Source of the DNA: Kitasatospora sp. MAA4
GTDB lineage: Bacteria; Actinomycetota; Actinomycetes; Streptomycetales; Streptomycetaceae
DNA length: 64,000 nt
Assembly (NCBI RefSeq): GCF_029893355.1
Contig: NZ_JARZAI010000013.1
Span: forward strand, 62,001-126,000
Direction of reading: 5' to 3'
Translations under genes and position numbers: made by a program
Notes under the pieces: generated by a model
Seen by the model: the letters and a program-made list of their open reading frames with translations, nothing else
The model's database searches: none
What the model was told of the DNA's origin: nothing
In this document: piece by piece, positions 33,506-41,440 of the stretch
Layout of the letters: every line of letters starts with the position of its first letter
Position numbering within the stretch: the first letter of the stretch is position 1

Positions 33506-34183
33506 TTACGGGAGGCGCCAGTCCACCGGCTGCGCGCCCTGCTGGGCCAGCAGGTCGTTGGCCCGACTGAAGGGTCGGGAGCCGAAGAAGCCGCGGTCGG
33601 CCGACATCGGGCTGGGGTGCGCCGACTCGATCGCCGGTACCTGGCCGAGCAGCGGGCGCAGGTTGCGGGCGTCGCGGCCCCACAGGATCGCCACCAGCGG
33701 GGTGCCGCGGGCCACCAGGGCGCGGATCGCCTGCTCGGTGACCTCCTCCCAGCCCTTGCCCCGGTGCGCCGCCGGCTTGCCGGGCGCGGTGGTGAGGGCC
33801 CGGTTGAGCAGCAGTACGCCCTGCGCCGTCCAGGGCGTCAAGTCCCCGTTGGAGGGCGGCGGGTAGCCGAGGTCCTGGCCGTACTCGCGGTAGATGTTGA
33901 CCAGGCTGCCCGGGATCGGCCGGACCTCGGGCGCGACCGAGAAGCTCAGCCCCACCGCGTGCCCGGGCGTCGGGTACGGGTCCTGTCCGACGATCAGCAC
34001 CCGGACGTCGGCGAACGGCTGCTGGAAGGCCCGCAGCACGACGGGTCCGGCCGGCAGGTACGTTCTGCCGGCGGCCAGTTCGCCGCGTAGGAAGTCACCC
34101 ATGGCGGCGACCCGCCCGGCCACCGGCTCCAGGGCCTGGGCCCAGCCGGGTTCAACGATCTCGTTCAGCGGACGCGGTGCCAT
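33506..34183 (-). CDS. ung: Uracil-DNA glycosylase, family 1
   Basis: The enzyme removes uracil from DNA to start base-excision repair. The 225-residue protein has the catalytic GQDPYPTPGHAVGLSFS (Asp activates water) near residue 65, the NRALTT segment and the DNA-intercalating loop AHPSPMSADRGF near residue 185. The usual loop is HPSPLS, so the leucine that fills the vacated base position is methionine here. I chose ATG at 34183; GTG at 34192 is an alternative. Neither start has a strong ribosome binding site. Confidence 0.95.
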   Translation of the reverse strand: MAPRPLNEIVEPGWAQALEPVAGRVAAMGDFLRGELAAGRTYLPAGPVVLRAFQQPFADVRVLIVGQDPYPTPGHAVGLSFSVAPEVRPIPGSLVNIYREYGQDLGYPPPSNGDLTPWTAQGVLLLNRALTTAPGKPAAHRGKGWEEVTEQAIRALVARGTPLVAILWGRDARNLRPLLGQVPAIESAHPSPMSADRGFFGSRPFSRANDLLAQQGAQPVDWRLP

Positions 34184-34207
34184 GTCCGCCACTCTATCGG
34201 CCCAGCG

Positions 34208-35305
34208 TCAGGCGACCGGGCGGCCCCGCAGGACCACCAGCTGGGGGTCCGCCAGGACCCGGACGTCGGCGCGCGGGTCGCTCGCGTAGACGACCAGGTC
34301 GGCCGATGCCCCCTCGGTCAGGCCGTCCCGGCCCAGCCACCCGCGGGCGCCCCAACTGGCCGCCGAGAGTGCGGCGGTGGGCGTCAGGCCGGCCTTGACC
34401 AGTTCGGCCACCTCGTCCGCGACCAGGCCGTGCGCGAGCGAGCCGCCGGCGTCCGTCCCGACGAAGATCGGCACGCCGGCGTCGTTCGCCGCGCCGACGG
34501 TGTCGTAGCGGCGTTCGTGCAGCCTGCGCATGTGGGCCGACCAGGCGGGGAACTTGGCCTCGCCGCCGTCGGCCAGGGCGGGGAAGGTCGCGATGTTCAC
34601 CAGGGTCGGCACGATGGCCACCCCGCGCTCGGCGAACTGCGGGATCAACTCCTCGGTGAGGCCGGTGGCGTGCTCGACGCAGTCGATGCCGGCGGCCAGC
34701 AGGTCCGGCAGCGACTCGGCGGCGAAGCAGTGCGCGGTGACCCGCGCGCCCTCGGCGTGCGCGGCGGCGATGGCGGCGCGCAGCGCGTCGGCGGGCCAGC
34801 AGGCGGCCAGGTCGCCGCGGTCGCGGTCGATCCAGTCGCCGACCAGCTTGACCCAGCCGTCACCGCGCCGGGCCTCCTGGACCACGTACTCGGCCAGCAC
34901 CTCCGGCTCGATCTCGTGCGCGTAGTTGCGGATGTAGCGGCGGGTGCGGGCGATGTGGCGGCCGGCCCGGATGATCCGCGGCAGGTCCTCGCGGTCGTCG
35001 ATCCAGCGGGTGTCGGCGGCGGAGCCGGCGTCGCGGATCAGCAGCGTGCCGGTGTCGCGGTCGGTGAGGGCCTGCTTCTCGCTGGTCGCCTCGTCCACCG
35101 CGCCGTGCGCGTCCAGGCCGACATGGCAGTGCGCGTCCACCAGGCCGGGCAGCACCCAGCCGCTGACCGTACGGACGTCGGCGGCAGCGGCGCCGGCCGG
35201 GCGGTCGTACGTCACCCGGCCGTCCACGACCCAGAGTTCGTCCCGGACGTCCTCGGGGCCGACCAGCACCCGGCCCTTGATGTGCAGCACCGCGGCATCG
35301 TTCAT
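34208..35305 (-). CDS. Amidohydrolase, imidazolonepropionase/prolidase-like
   Basis: A 365-residue metal-dependent hydrolase. The metal ligands of the amidohydrolase superfamily are visible: GLVDAHCHVGLDAHG (HxH) near residue 55, a candidate carboxylated lysine in WVKLVGDW near 150, VTAHCFA near 192, CVEHATG near 213, and FVGTDAGGSLAHG near 280. The flanking beta-sandwich strands include ELWVVDGRVTYDRP and the C-terminal ADLVVYASDPRADVRVL. Such proteins hydrolyse cyclic amides or dipeptides; the substrate is unknown. It starts at ATG 35305, divergent from the aminotransferase gene 93 bases away. Confidence 0.88.
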   Translation of the reverse strand: MNDAAVLHIKGRVLVGPEDVRDELWVVDGRVTYDRPAGAAAADVRTVSGWVLPGLVDAHCHVGLDAHGAVDEATSEKQALTDRDTGTLLIRDAGSAADTRWIDDREDLPRIIRAGRHIARTRRYIRNYAHEIEPEVLAEYVVQEARRGDGWVKLVGDWIDRDRGDLAACWPADALRAAIAAAHAEGARVTAHCFAAESLPDLLAAGIDCVEHATGLTEELIPQFAERGVAIVPTLVNIATFPALADGGEAKFPAWSAHMRRLHERRYDTVGAANDAGVPIFVGTDAGGSLAHGLVADEVAELVKAGLTPTAALSAASWGARGWLGRDGLTEGASADLVVYASDPRADVRVLADPQLVVLRGRPVA

Positions 35306-35398
35306 GGGCGAACTCTACGACGCGCGGTCGCCGGGCGTGAGGCGGGTCTGCGGCAGACTGGGTCAGCAGCCGTGTCCGCCCCGCGAAAGGCCTCACCC

Positions 35399-36478
35399 GT
35401 GACCGAGTTCCTCGACCTCCCGCCGCTCACCGCCGCGCGTTTCGCGGCGATCGAGGACCGGGTGGCGGCTCTGCTGCGGACCCGCAACGACGTGGTGGTG
35501 ATGCAGGGCGAGGCGCTGCTCCCGCTGGAGGCGGCGGTCAGGGGCGCGGCGCACCCGGGCAGTACGGCGCTGAACATCGTGACCGGCCCGTACGGCCAGA
35601 CCTTCGGCGGCTGGCTGCGCGACGGCGGGGCCAAGGTGGTCGACCTCGCCGTCCCGTTCGACACCGCGGTCACGGCCGAGCAGGTGGACCAGGCGCTGCG
35701 CGACCGCCCGGAGACCGACTTCGTCTCGCTGGTGCACGCCGAGGCGGCCACCGGGAACACCAATCCGGTCGCCGCGATCGCCGCCGTGGTCCGCGAGCAC
35801 GGCGCGCTGCTGATGCTGGACGCGGTCGCCTCGGTGGCCGCCGAACCGCTGCTGACGGACGCCTGGGGCGTGGACCTGTGCGTGGTCGGCGGGCAGAAGG
35901 CGATGGGCGGTCCGGCGGGGGTCTCGGCGGTGGCGGTGAGCCCGCGCGCCTGGGAGCGGATCGCCGCCAACCCGGCCGCGCCGCGCCGCTCGTACCTCTC
36001 GCTGCTGGACTGGCGCGAGCGGTGGACGGCGGCCGGACGCACCGTCCTGCCGCACGCACCGGCCCAGTTGGAGATGCTGGCGCTGGAGGCCTGCCTGGAC
36101 CGGATCGACGCGGAGGGCCTGGACGGCGTGCTGGCCCGGCACCGCGCGGCGGCGACGGCGCTGCGTGCGGGTGTGCTCGCGCTCGGCACCCTGACGCCGT
36201 ACGTCCGGCGGGCCGAGGACGCCGCGCCGGTGGCCACCACGCTGCGCACCCCGCCCGGCCTGGACGCGGCCGCCCTCGCCGCCGACGTGCTGCGCGCCGA
36301 CCCGGGCGTCCCGGTGCAGGCGGCGGGCGGTGCACTGGCCGGCGAGGTGCTGCGGGTGAACCACTACGGCCCAGCCGCCGCGCCCGAGACCGTGCGGCGC
36401 ACGCTGGCCGCGCTGGCCACCGCTCTGCGCGGGCGCGGGCTCCCCGCCGACACGGCAGCGGCGGGGATTACAGGCTGA
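35399..36478 (+). CDS. Class V PLP-dependent aminotransferase
   Basis: A 359-residue fold-type I enzyme of the alanine-glyoxylate/serine-pyruvate aminotransferase group, the same group that contains 2-aminoethylphosphonate transaminase. It has NIVTGPYGQTFGGWLRDGG near residue 60, SLVHAEAATGNTNPVAAIA near 110, LMLDAVASVAAEP near 140 and the PLP-lysine segment VVGGQKAMGGPAGVSAVAV near 163. The GTG start at 35399 has AAAGG upstream. Its 3' end overlaps the convergent EamA gene by 11 bases. It lacks the AAGTTG-N6-CAACTT operator seen for the neighbouring phosphonate genes, so a link to them is only positional. Confidence 0.88.
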   Translation: MTEFLDLPPLTAARFAAIEDRVAALLRTRNDVVVMQGEALLPLEAAVRGAAHPGSTALNIVTGPYGQTFGGWLRDGGAKVVDLAVPFDTAVTAEQVDQALRDRPETDFVSLVHAEAATGNTNPVAAIAAVVREHGALLMLDAVASVAAEPLLTDAWGVDLCVVGGQKAMGGPAGVSAVAVSPRAWERIAANPAAPRRSYLSLLDWRERWTAAGRTVLPHAPAQLEMLALEACLDRIDAEGLDGVLARHRAAATALRAGVLALGTLTPYVRRAEDAAPVATTLRTPPGLDAAALAADVLRADPGVPVQAAGGALAGEVLRVNHYGPAAAPETVRRTLAALATALRGRGLPADTAAAGITG

Positions 36479-37343
36479 CCAGCACGATGCCGCCGGTGAC
36501 GATCACCGCGCAGACCAGGCGGTGGCGGCCGAAGGCCTCCTTGAAGAAGAGCGCACCGATGCCGGCGGCCAGGATGATGCTGGTCTCGCGCAGCGCCTCG
36601 ACCCGGGCGACGTCGCCCAGGGACAGTGCCGCCAGCATCAGGGCGTAGGAGAGCAGCGCGGCCAGGCCGCCGAGCAGGCCGGTGCGCCAGGTGGTGCGCA
36701 GGTAGTCCAGCACCCGGCGGCGGCGGACGGCCACGGCGATCACCGGCATCGGGACGCTCTCCACGAGGAACAGGTAGACGGTGTAGCTCAGCAGGCTGCC
36801 CGAGCCGGCCGAGCTGTGCAGGCCCGCGACGGCCGCCGCGTGCAGGCCGGCGGCGTCGGAGGCGGTGTAGCCGGCCACGCACAGGCCCGCGACGAGCGCG
36901 TACGCGATGGGCAGCGGACGGAATCCGGCCCGTCCGCCGGTCAGCACCAGGCTGGTGATGCCCGCGGAGATCAGCACAACTCCCGTCCAGGCCAGGGCGG
37001 TCAGCGACTGGTGCAGCAGCAGCACCGCCAGCACGGCGACGACGAGCGGGGAGACCCCGCGGATGATCGGGTACATCTGGCCGAAGTCGCCGAGCTGGTA
37101 GGCCCGTACGAGGCAGAGCCGGAACACCGTGTTGAGCGCGAGCGAGACGGCGATGAAGGCCCAGGCGGCAGCCGACGGCGGTGCGGTGAAGGGCGCCGCG
37201 GCCGCGCAGATCACCAGGGCGGTCGCGTCGACCACCCCCACCGCGGTCAGGCGGTCGCTGCCGGACTTCACCGCCGCGTTCCAGGAGGCGTGCATGAGCG
37301 CCGAGGTCAGCGCGAGGACGGTTGCGAGCAGTGAGCTGGACAC
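36468..37343 (-). CDS. EamA/DMT-superfamily transporter
   Basis: A 291-residue membrane protein with about ten transmembrane segments in two EamA repeats. The first repeat includes LLATVLALTSALMHASWNAA, the second ends LRETSIILAAGIGALFFKEA. Such proteins export or import amino acids and related small metabolites. The start is taken as GTG at 37343, since upstream in-frame codons would lie over the operator. The palindrome AAGTTGT-CTGT-ACAACTT lies 29 bases upstream and matches sites before the phosphonate oxygenase and importer. This suggests a role in the same pathway, perhaps exporting a product or analogue. Confidence 0.87.
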   Translation of the reverse strand: MSSSLLATVLALTSALMHASWNAAVKSGSDRLTAVGVVDATALVICAAAAPFTAPPSAAAWAFIAVSLALNTVFRLCLVRAYQLGDFGQMYPIIRGVSPLVVAVLAVLLLHQSLTALAWTGVVLISAGITSLVLTGGRAGFRPLPIAYALVAGLCVAGYTASDAAGLHAAAVAGLHSSAGSGSLLSYTVYLFLVESVPMPVIAVAVRRRRVLDYLRTTWRTGLLGGLAALLSYALMLAALSLGDVARVEALRETSIILAAGIGALFFKEAFGRHRLVCAVIVTGGIVLVSL

Positions 37344-37371
37344 GAAGGCCGACGCTACACGAGGAACGGCC

Positions 37372-37389
37372 AAGTTGTCTGTACAACTT
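37372..37389. promoter_or_regulatory. GntR operator site A (EamA promoter)
   Basis: AAGTTGTCTGTACAACTT has perfect 7-bp arms around four bases. It matches AAGTTG-N6-CAACTT exactly at both ends, as does site C at 41296. It lies just upstream of the minus-strand EamA gene. Confidence 0.75.
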
Positions 37390-37484
37390 TGCCCATCGAG
37401 ACGCCGGCCGGAACTGTTTCCGCACCCTTCACCTACCCGACACCCGCGCCTCACCGGAGCCCGGCACGGTGGCCCAACCGGACC

Positions 37485-37502
37485 TAGTTGGCTATACAAC
37501 TT
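37485..37502. promoter_or_regulatory. GntR operator site B (phosphonate oxygenase promoter)
   Basis: TAGTTGGCTATACAACTT matches AAGTTG-N6-CAACTT with one mismatch. It is 24 bases upstream of the fused oxygenase start, so binding would block initiation. Confidence 0.75.
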
Positions 37503-37525
37503 GGCCTCGCCCTGGAAGGATCCCC

Positions 37526-39106
37526 ATGCCGTTCCCGCCCTACTGGCTGCGCGACAACTGCCCGTGCACCAACTGCCGCGACCCGCGCAACGGGCAGAAG
37601 CTGTTCCAGATCACCGACCTGCCGGATGACCTGACGATCACTCACCACGTGACTGGTGACGGGCAGTTGGAGGTCGAATGGTCCGACGGACACCGCTCGA
37701 ACTACCCGCTGGAGTGGCTGGACGAGCCGCAGCAGCCGGACCACCGCACCGAGCAGGGCAAGCGCCTGTGGCAGGCCGCCGACTTCGCCGCCGGGATCCC
37801 CGAGGCGCAGTGGGACGCCTACCTGGCCGACCCGGCCGAACAGGCGGCCGTACTGCGCGCGGTGCAGCGCCTCGGGTTCGCGGTACTGCGCGCGGTGCCG
37901 ACCGTCGAGCGCCAGGTGCTGGCGGTGACCGAGACCTTCGGGTACGTCCGGGAGACCAACTACGGCGAGCTGTTCGACGTCCGGGTCGAGCCCGACCCCA
38001 ACAACCTGGCCTTCACCAGCTCCGCTATCGCCCCGCACAGCGACAACCCGTACCGCGACCCGGTACCCACCCTGCAACTGCTGCACTGCCTGGAGAACGC
38101 GGCGGTCGGCGGCGACTCCGGACTGGTCGACGGCTTCCGCGCCGCCGACCTGCTGCGCACCGAGGCGCCCGAGGACTTCGCGCTGCTGACCCGCACCCCG
38201 GTCCCGTTCGCCTTCCGCGACCGGCACACCGAGCTGAGCGCCGACCGGCCGCTGATCGAGACGGACGCCGTCGGGCGGATCCGCGAGATCCGGTTCAACA
38301 ACCGCTCGATCGGCACGCTGCGGCTGCCCGAGGCCGAACTGGACGCCTTCTACGCCGCCTACCGCCGGTTCGCCGCGATCACGCTGCGAGCAGAACTCCA
38401 GCTGGAGTTCCGGCTCGGCCCCGGCGACTGCCTGATCTTCGACAACGTCCGCCTGCTGCACGCCCGGACCGCCTTCGAGCAGGACGGCCGCCGCCACCTC
38501 CAGGGCTGCTATGCCGACCTCGACTCGCTCGCCTCCACCCTCGCCGTCCTGGACCGCCGGCTCGCCGCCCTGGACACCCTTCAGCAGCTCTTCGAGGGCG
38601 AGGGCGCCGGCGAGTACCTCGGCGAGGAGGTCACCATGGCCGAGCACATGCTCCAGGCGGGCATCCTCGCCGAGCGCGCCGGCGCGCCGGACGCACAGAT
38701 CGCCGCCGCCCTGCTGCACGACGTCGGCCACTTCCAGGGCGCCGTCACCGGACGGCAGTTGATGACCGGAACGGACAACCGCCACAGCGACACCGGCGCC
38801 GACTGGCTGGCCCAGTGGTTCGGCCCCGAGGTCACCGAGCCGATCCGCCTGCACGTCGCCGCCAAGCGCTACCTCTGCGCCGTCGAGCCCGACTACCGCG
38901 CCTCACTCTCCGCCGCCTCCGAGTACACCCTCCAGGTCCAGGGCGGCCCGATGACCCCCGACGAAGCCGCCGCCTTCGCCGCCCTCCCCGGCGCCCAGGA
39001 CGCGGTGGCGGTCCGCCGGTTGGACGACCAGGCCAAGGTCGCGGACGCGCAGACACCTACCTTCGAGCACTTCCGCCCGCTACTGGCCGCTTTGCTCGCC
39101 CGCTGA
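37526..39106 (+). CDS. Fused organophosphonate hydroxylase (TmpA/PhnY role) and C-P-cleaving HD oxygenase (PhnZ/TmpB type)
   Basis: One 526-residue protein appears to encode two successive enzymes. Residues 1-70 are the GBBH-like N-terminal domain with cysteines C12, C14 and C17 (WLRDNCPCTNCRDP). Residues 80-345 are a TauD/GBBH-type Fe(II)/2-oxoglutarate dioxygenase with the metal triad H171-x-D173 (IAPHSDNPYRDP) and H312 (LLHARTAF; R314 for 2-oxoglutarate). Residues 355-526 match PhnZ with Y364, E367, H374, H398-D399, H402, H420, H443 and D500, a spacing almost identical to what I recall for PhnZ (Y24, E27, H34, H58-D59, H62, H80, H104, D161). Also present are HVAAKRYL and LQVQGGPM. Predicted reaction: alpha-hydroxylation of an aminoethylphosphonate, then oxidative cleavage to phosphate plus glycine or glycine betaine. 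GGAAGGA precedes the ATG. Confidence 0.88.
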   Translation: MPFPPYWLRDNCPCTNCRDPRNGQKLFQITDLPDDLTITHHVTGDGQLEVEWSDGHRSNYPLEWLDEPQQPDHRTEQGKRLWQAADFAAGIPEAQWDAYLADPAEQAAVLRAVQRLGFAVLRAVPTVERQVLAVTETFGYVRETNYGELFDVRVEPDPNNLAFTSSAIAPHSDNPYRDPVPTLQLLHCLENAAVGGDSGLVDGFRAADLLRTEAPEDFALLTRTPVPFAFRDRHTELSADRPLIETDAVGRIREIRFNNRSIGTLRLPEAELDAFYAAYRRFAAITLRAELQLEFRLGPGDCLIFDNVRLLHARTAFEQDGRRHLQGCYADLDSLASTLAVLDRRLAALDTLQQLFEGEGAGEYLGEEVTMAEHMLQAGILAERAGAPDAQIAAALLHDVGHFQGAVTGRQLMTGTDNRHSDTGADWLAQWFGPEVTEPIRLHVAAKRYLCAVEPDYRASLSAASEYTLQVQGGPMTPDEAAAFAALPGAQDAVAVRRLDDQAKVADAQTPTFEHFRPLLAALLAR

Positions 39107-39115
39107 CACGCCGAA

Positions 39116-39146
39116 CGGGCGGTGCCGAGAAGCTCGGCACCGCCCG
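39116..39146. terminator. Strong bidirectional terminator
   Basis: CGGGCGGTGCCGAG (39116-39129) pairs perfectly with CTCGGCACCGCCCG (39133-39146) around AAG. It sits 9 bases after the oxygenase stop and 13 bases before the end of a convergent gene. Confidence 0.88.
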
Positions 39147-39159
39147 CACAGCACCGCTC

Positions 39160-39522
39160 TCACCCGACGAGCTCCTCGATCCGCTCGAAGATGTCCGCGT
39201 CCGTCTCCTGCTGCCAGGAGGGCAGTTCGGACCAGTCGGCAACGTAACCCGGCTTCGGGTCCTCGATGTGCTTGTGGATCTGCGCGATCCAGCACAACGC
39301 GACGAACCGCCCCTTCTGCTCCCGCGTCAACCTGGCGGTACTGCCACCACTGACCACGACGAAGTCGCGCACCTGCCCGTAGACGGCCGCCGCGCACTGG
39401 CGTTCCCAGTCGGGCGTATCGGCCCACGGCGCGACGTACCCGGGCTTCGGCTCGCCGGGGAAGTGCTTCGTGACGCCGGCGATCCACGCCTCACGGAAGA
39501 TTCGGCCCTCGTCGTCCGTCAT
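39160..39522 (-). CDS. Small hypothetical protein with internal duplication
   Basis: A 120-residue acidic protein of unknown function with two copies of one motif. Copy one includes KHFPGEPKPGYVAPWADTPD near residue 19. Copy two includes KHIEDPKPGYVADWSELPSW near residue 83. Each follows an Ala/Ile helix (AWIAGVT; CWIAQIH) and precedes an acidic helix (AAAVYGQVRDF; DADIFERIEEL). No signal peptide or membrane segment is visible. The ATG at 39522 has an AGAGGGAA ribosome binding site. I do not recognise the family. Confidence 0.75.
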   Translation of the reverse strand: MTDDEGRIFREAWIAGVTKHFPGEPKPGYVAPWADTPDWERQCAAAVYGQVRDFVVVSGGSTARLTREQKGRFVALCWIAQIHKHIEDPKPGYVADWSELPSWQQETDADIFERIEELVG

Positions 39523-39624
39523 GATTCCCTCTTAGGTGTACGCAGGCTTTGCCGTCGGACAACGCGACGCGGGGATGCCGGCCATCGTTGGCAACCGCGG
39601 CCTTCTGGCGGTTTGGTCGTGACC

Positions 39625-40098
39625 CTAGTACCCGAGCAGTCGCGCCTTTGCGGCCTCGAAGTCCTGCGGCGAGATGATGCCCTGCTGTACCAGGGCGCCC
39701 AGCTTGGCAAGTTCGTCCGCGACGGACAAGGGCACCTGTGCGGGCACCGCGTGAGGGGCGGCATGCTGACGGGCCATGGCGTCGTCGAGGGCCTCGCGCA
39801 GCCTTTCAAAGGAAGGCTGCTGGGCCCTGCTGAACACTACGCAGTTCTCGTCCCGGATGGCCGCGTTGCCCTGGCGACGCATGGACCCCTTGAGTTCACG
39901 CGCGCCCGGGAACGTGAACTGGATGAATCCATTGACGGCGAACGCGGCCGGCTTCCACTGGACCGCGGCGATCTGGGCTATGTGCAGACGCTTCTCGCCC
40001 TTGCCGATGATGGATCGAGCCCGGAAGCCGTTGCGCGTGATGGTCACGTACTGGCCGTCAAAGTGGACCTGCCCGGTCTTGCCGACAGCGTCGATCAT
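39625..40098 (-). CDS. DUF4429-like PH domain protein with C-terminal SHOCT domain
   Basis: A 157-residue protein. The first 100 residues look like a PH-like beta domain of the DUF4429 type (GQVHFDGQYVTITRNGFRAR; IAAVQWKPAAFAVNGFIQFT). The last 30 residues are a SHOCT motif (ELAKLGALVQQGIISPQDFE, then AAKARLLGY), a short oligomerisation or binding module. No membrane segment or signal is seen. The ATG at 40098 follows GGGGGAAGA; longer in-frame versions lack this. The function is unknown. Confidence 0.8.
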   Translation of the reverse strand: MIDAVGKTGQVHFDGQYVTITRNGFRARSIIGKGEKRLHIAQIAAVQWKPAAFAVNGFIQFTFPGARELKGSMRRQGNAAIRDENCVVFSRAQQPSFERLREALDDAMARQHAAPHAVPAQVPLSVADELAKLGALVQQGIISPQDFEAAKARLLGY

Positions 40099-40264
40099 TC
40101 TTCCCCCAGCGTGTGGATGATGCTGGCGCCAGCCTCCCAGGCCGTAGATCATCAGCGCAACGAGCTGGGGTCGAACGGGCCAGGCTCGTTGGGGTTGATC
40201 TGCCGTCACCGCGCTCCGTCACCTTTCCGGCAGGCTGCCGGACGCGACGGTTGAGGGTCGACGG

Positions 40265-41095
40265 TCAGTCGTCCGCGCGGGCGTGGCGGGAAAGGGCGGA
40301 GGTGGCCAGGGAGTTGTGGACGCTGAAGGCCACTGTGCCGGGGAGGTAGCGGTCCTGGGACCACTCGACCGGGCGGCCGGTGGGGTCGGTGGTGCGGCGG
40401 CGTTCGCGGAGGAGGGGGGCGCCGCGGCGGCAGCCGAGGAGTTTGGCGTCCTCGGCGTTGGCGGTGACCACGTCGATGGTGTGGTCGGCGTCGGTGAAGA
40501 GGATGCCGTGCTCGCGCAGCTGCTCGGTGTGGGAGACCACGTCGGGGGGCAACTGGGCTACCAGCTGGCCGACATGGGAGGGGTAGACGGTGCGCTCCAC
40601 CATCACGGGGACGTCCGAGAGGGTGCGCAGGCGCAGCGTGACGTACACCTCGGCGCCCGGTTCCAGGCGCAGTTGCTCGCGTTCGGCGGCGTCGGCCGGG
40701 CGGCGGATCAGTGACTCCAGGCGGCCGCCGGGCTCCTCGCCCATCGAGCGGGCCCAGTGGGTGAAACTGAGCAGTTCGGAGAAGCTCTGCACGCGCGCGT
40801 TGCCCAGCACCACCCGGCGGGTGCCGCGGCGTGAGGTGACCAGCCCGTCGGCCCGCAGGACCGCCAGCGCCTGCCGGACGGTGCCGCGCGACACGCCGTA
40901 CCGCTCGGCCAGCGCGCCCTCGGCGGGCAGCCGTCCGGCCTCGCCGTACGCGCCGGTGGTGATCGCCTCCCGCAGGTCTGCGGCGACCTGGCGGTAGAGG
41001 GCGCCTCCGGCGTCCTGCGCTGCGGCTGCGTTCTCGGTGCCCGCGTCCTGCGCACCCGCGTCCTGCGCACCAGTCGTACTCAAGGCCCTTCCCAC
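40265..41095 (-). CDS. GntR-family (HutC/UTRA) regulator of the phosphonate genes
   Basis: A 276-residue regulator. After a low-complexity N-terminus with repeated AQDAG units comes the GntR winged HTH (YRQVAADLREAITTGAYGEA; LAERYGVSRGTVRQALAVLR) and the UTRA ligand domain (AEVYVTLRLRTLSDVPVMVE near residue 160; RPVEWSQDRYLPGTVAFSVH near the end). HutC-type proteins regulate uptake and catabolic genes, including phosphonate ones, and sense the substrate or a product. The GTG at 41095 has the ribosome binding site GGGAGGGA; a GTG at 41125 is possible. The palindrome at 41296-41313 lies between it and the divergent importer operon, implying autoregulation. Confidence 0.9.
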   Translation of the reverse strand: MGRALSTTGAQDAGAQDAGTENAAAAQDAGGALYRQVAADLREAITTGAYGEAGRLPAEGALAERYGVSRGTVRQALAVLRADGLVTSRRGTRRVVLGNARVQSFSELLSFTHWARSMGEEPGGRLESLIRRPADAAEREQLRLEPGAEVYVTLRLRTLSDVPVMVERTVYPSHVGQLVAQLPPDVVSHTEQLREHGILFTDADHTIDVVTANAEDAKLLGCRRGAPLLRERRRTTDPTGRPVEWSQDRYLPGTVAFSVHNSLATSALSRHARADD

Positions 41096-41295
41096 CGGTC
41101 CCTCCCAAGTCGGTGTCCTGTGCACGGATCCGGCCGAGGACGGTTCGACCTTATCGGCATCCCCGAGGTCGTTCGTGCAGCTCTGGGTCCGGTTTCCACC
41201 ATCCGGACTCGACCGTTCCCGCAGCCGACCCCTGTTCTGGGTCGCCCGTTCACCTCCCGGACACCCGGATCCGGCGTACTTACCCCCGTCAGCAA

Positions 41296-41313
41296 AAGTT
41301 GGCTGGCCAACTT
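41296..41313. promoter_or_regulatory. GntR operator site C (regulator/importer divergent promoter)
   Basis: AAGTTGGCTGGCCAACTT has perfect 8-bp arms around TG and matches sites A and B. It lies in the 345-base gap between gntR and the importer operon. Nothing else in the gap looks like a gene. Confidence 0.8.
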
Positions 41314-41440
41314 GATCTGACCTTCTCTCACCAGAAGCTCCCCGAGATCACTCGAAGATCACGCACCTGCCGGTGCACCCCGCAAAGCCCTGCCGCACCC
41401 CTTGCAGCACTCTGCCGCACCCCGACCAGGAGACTCTCCC

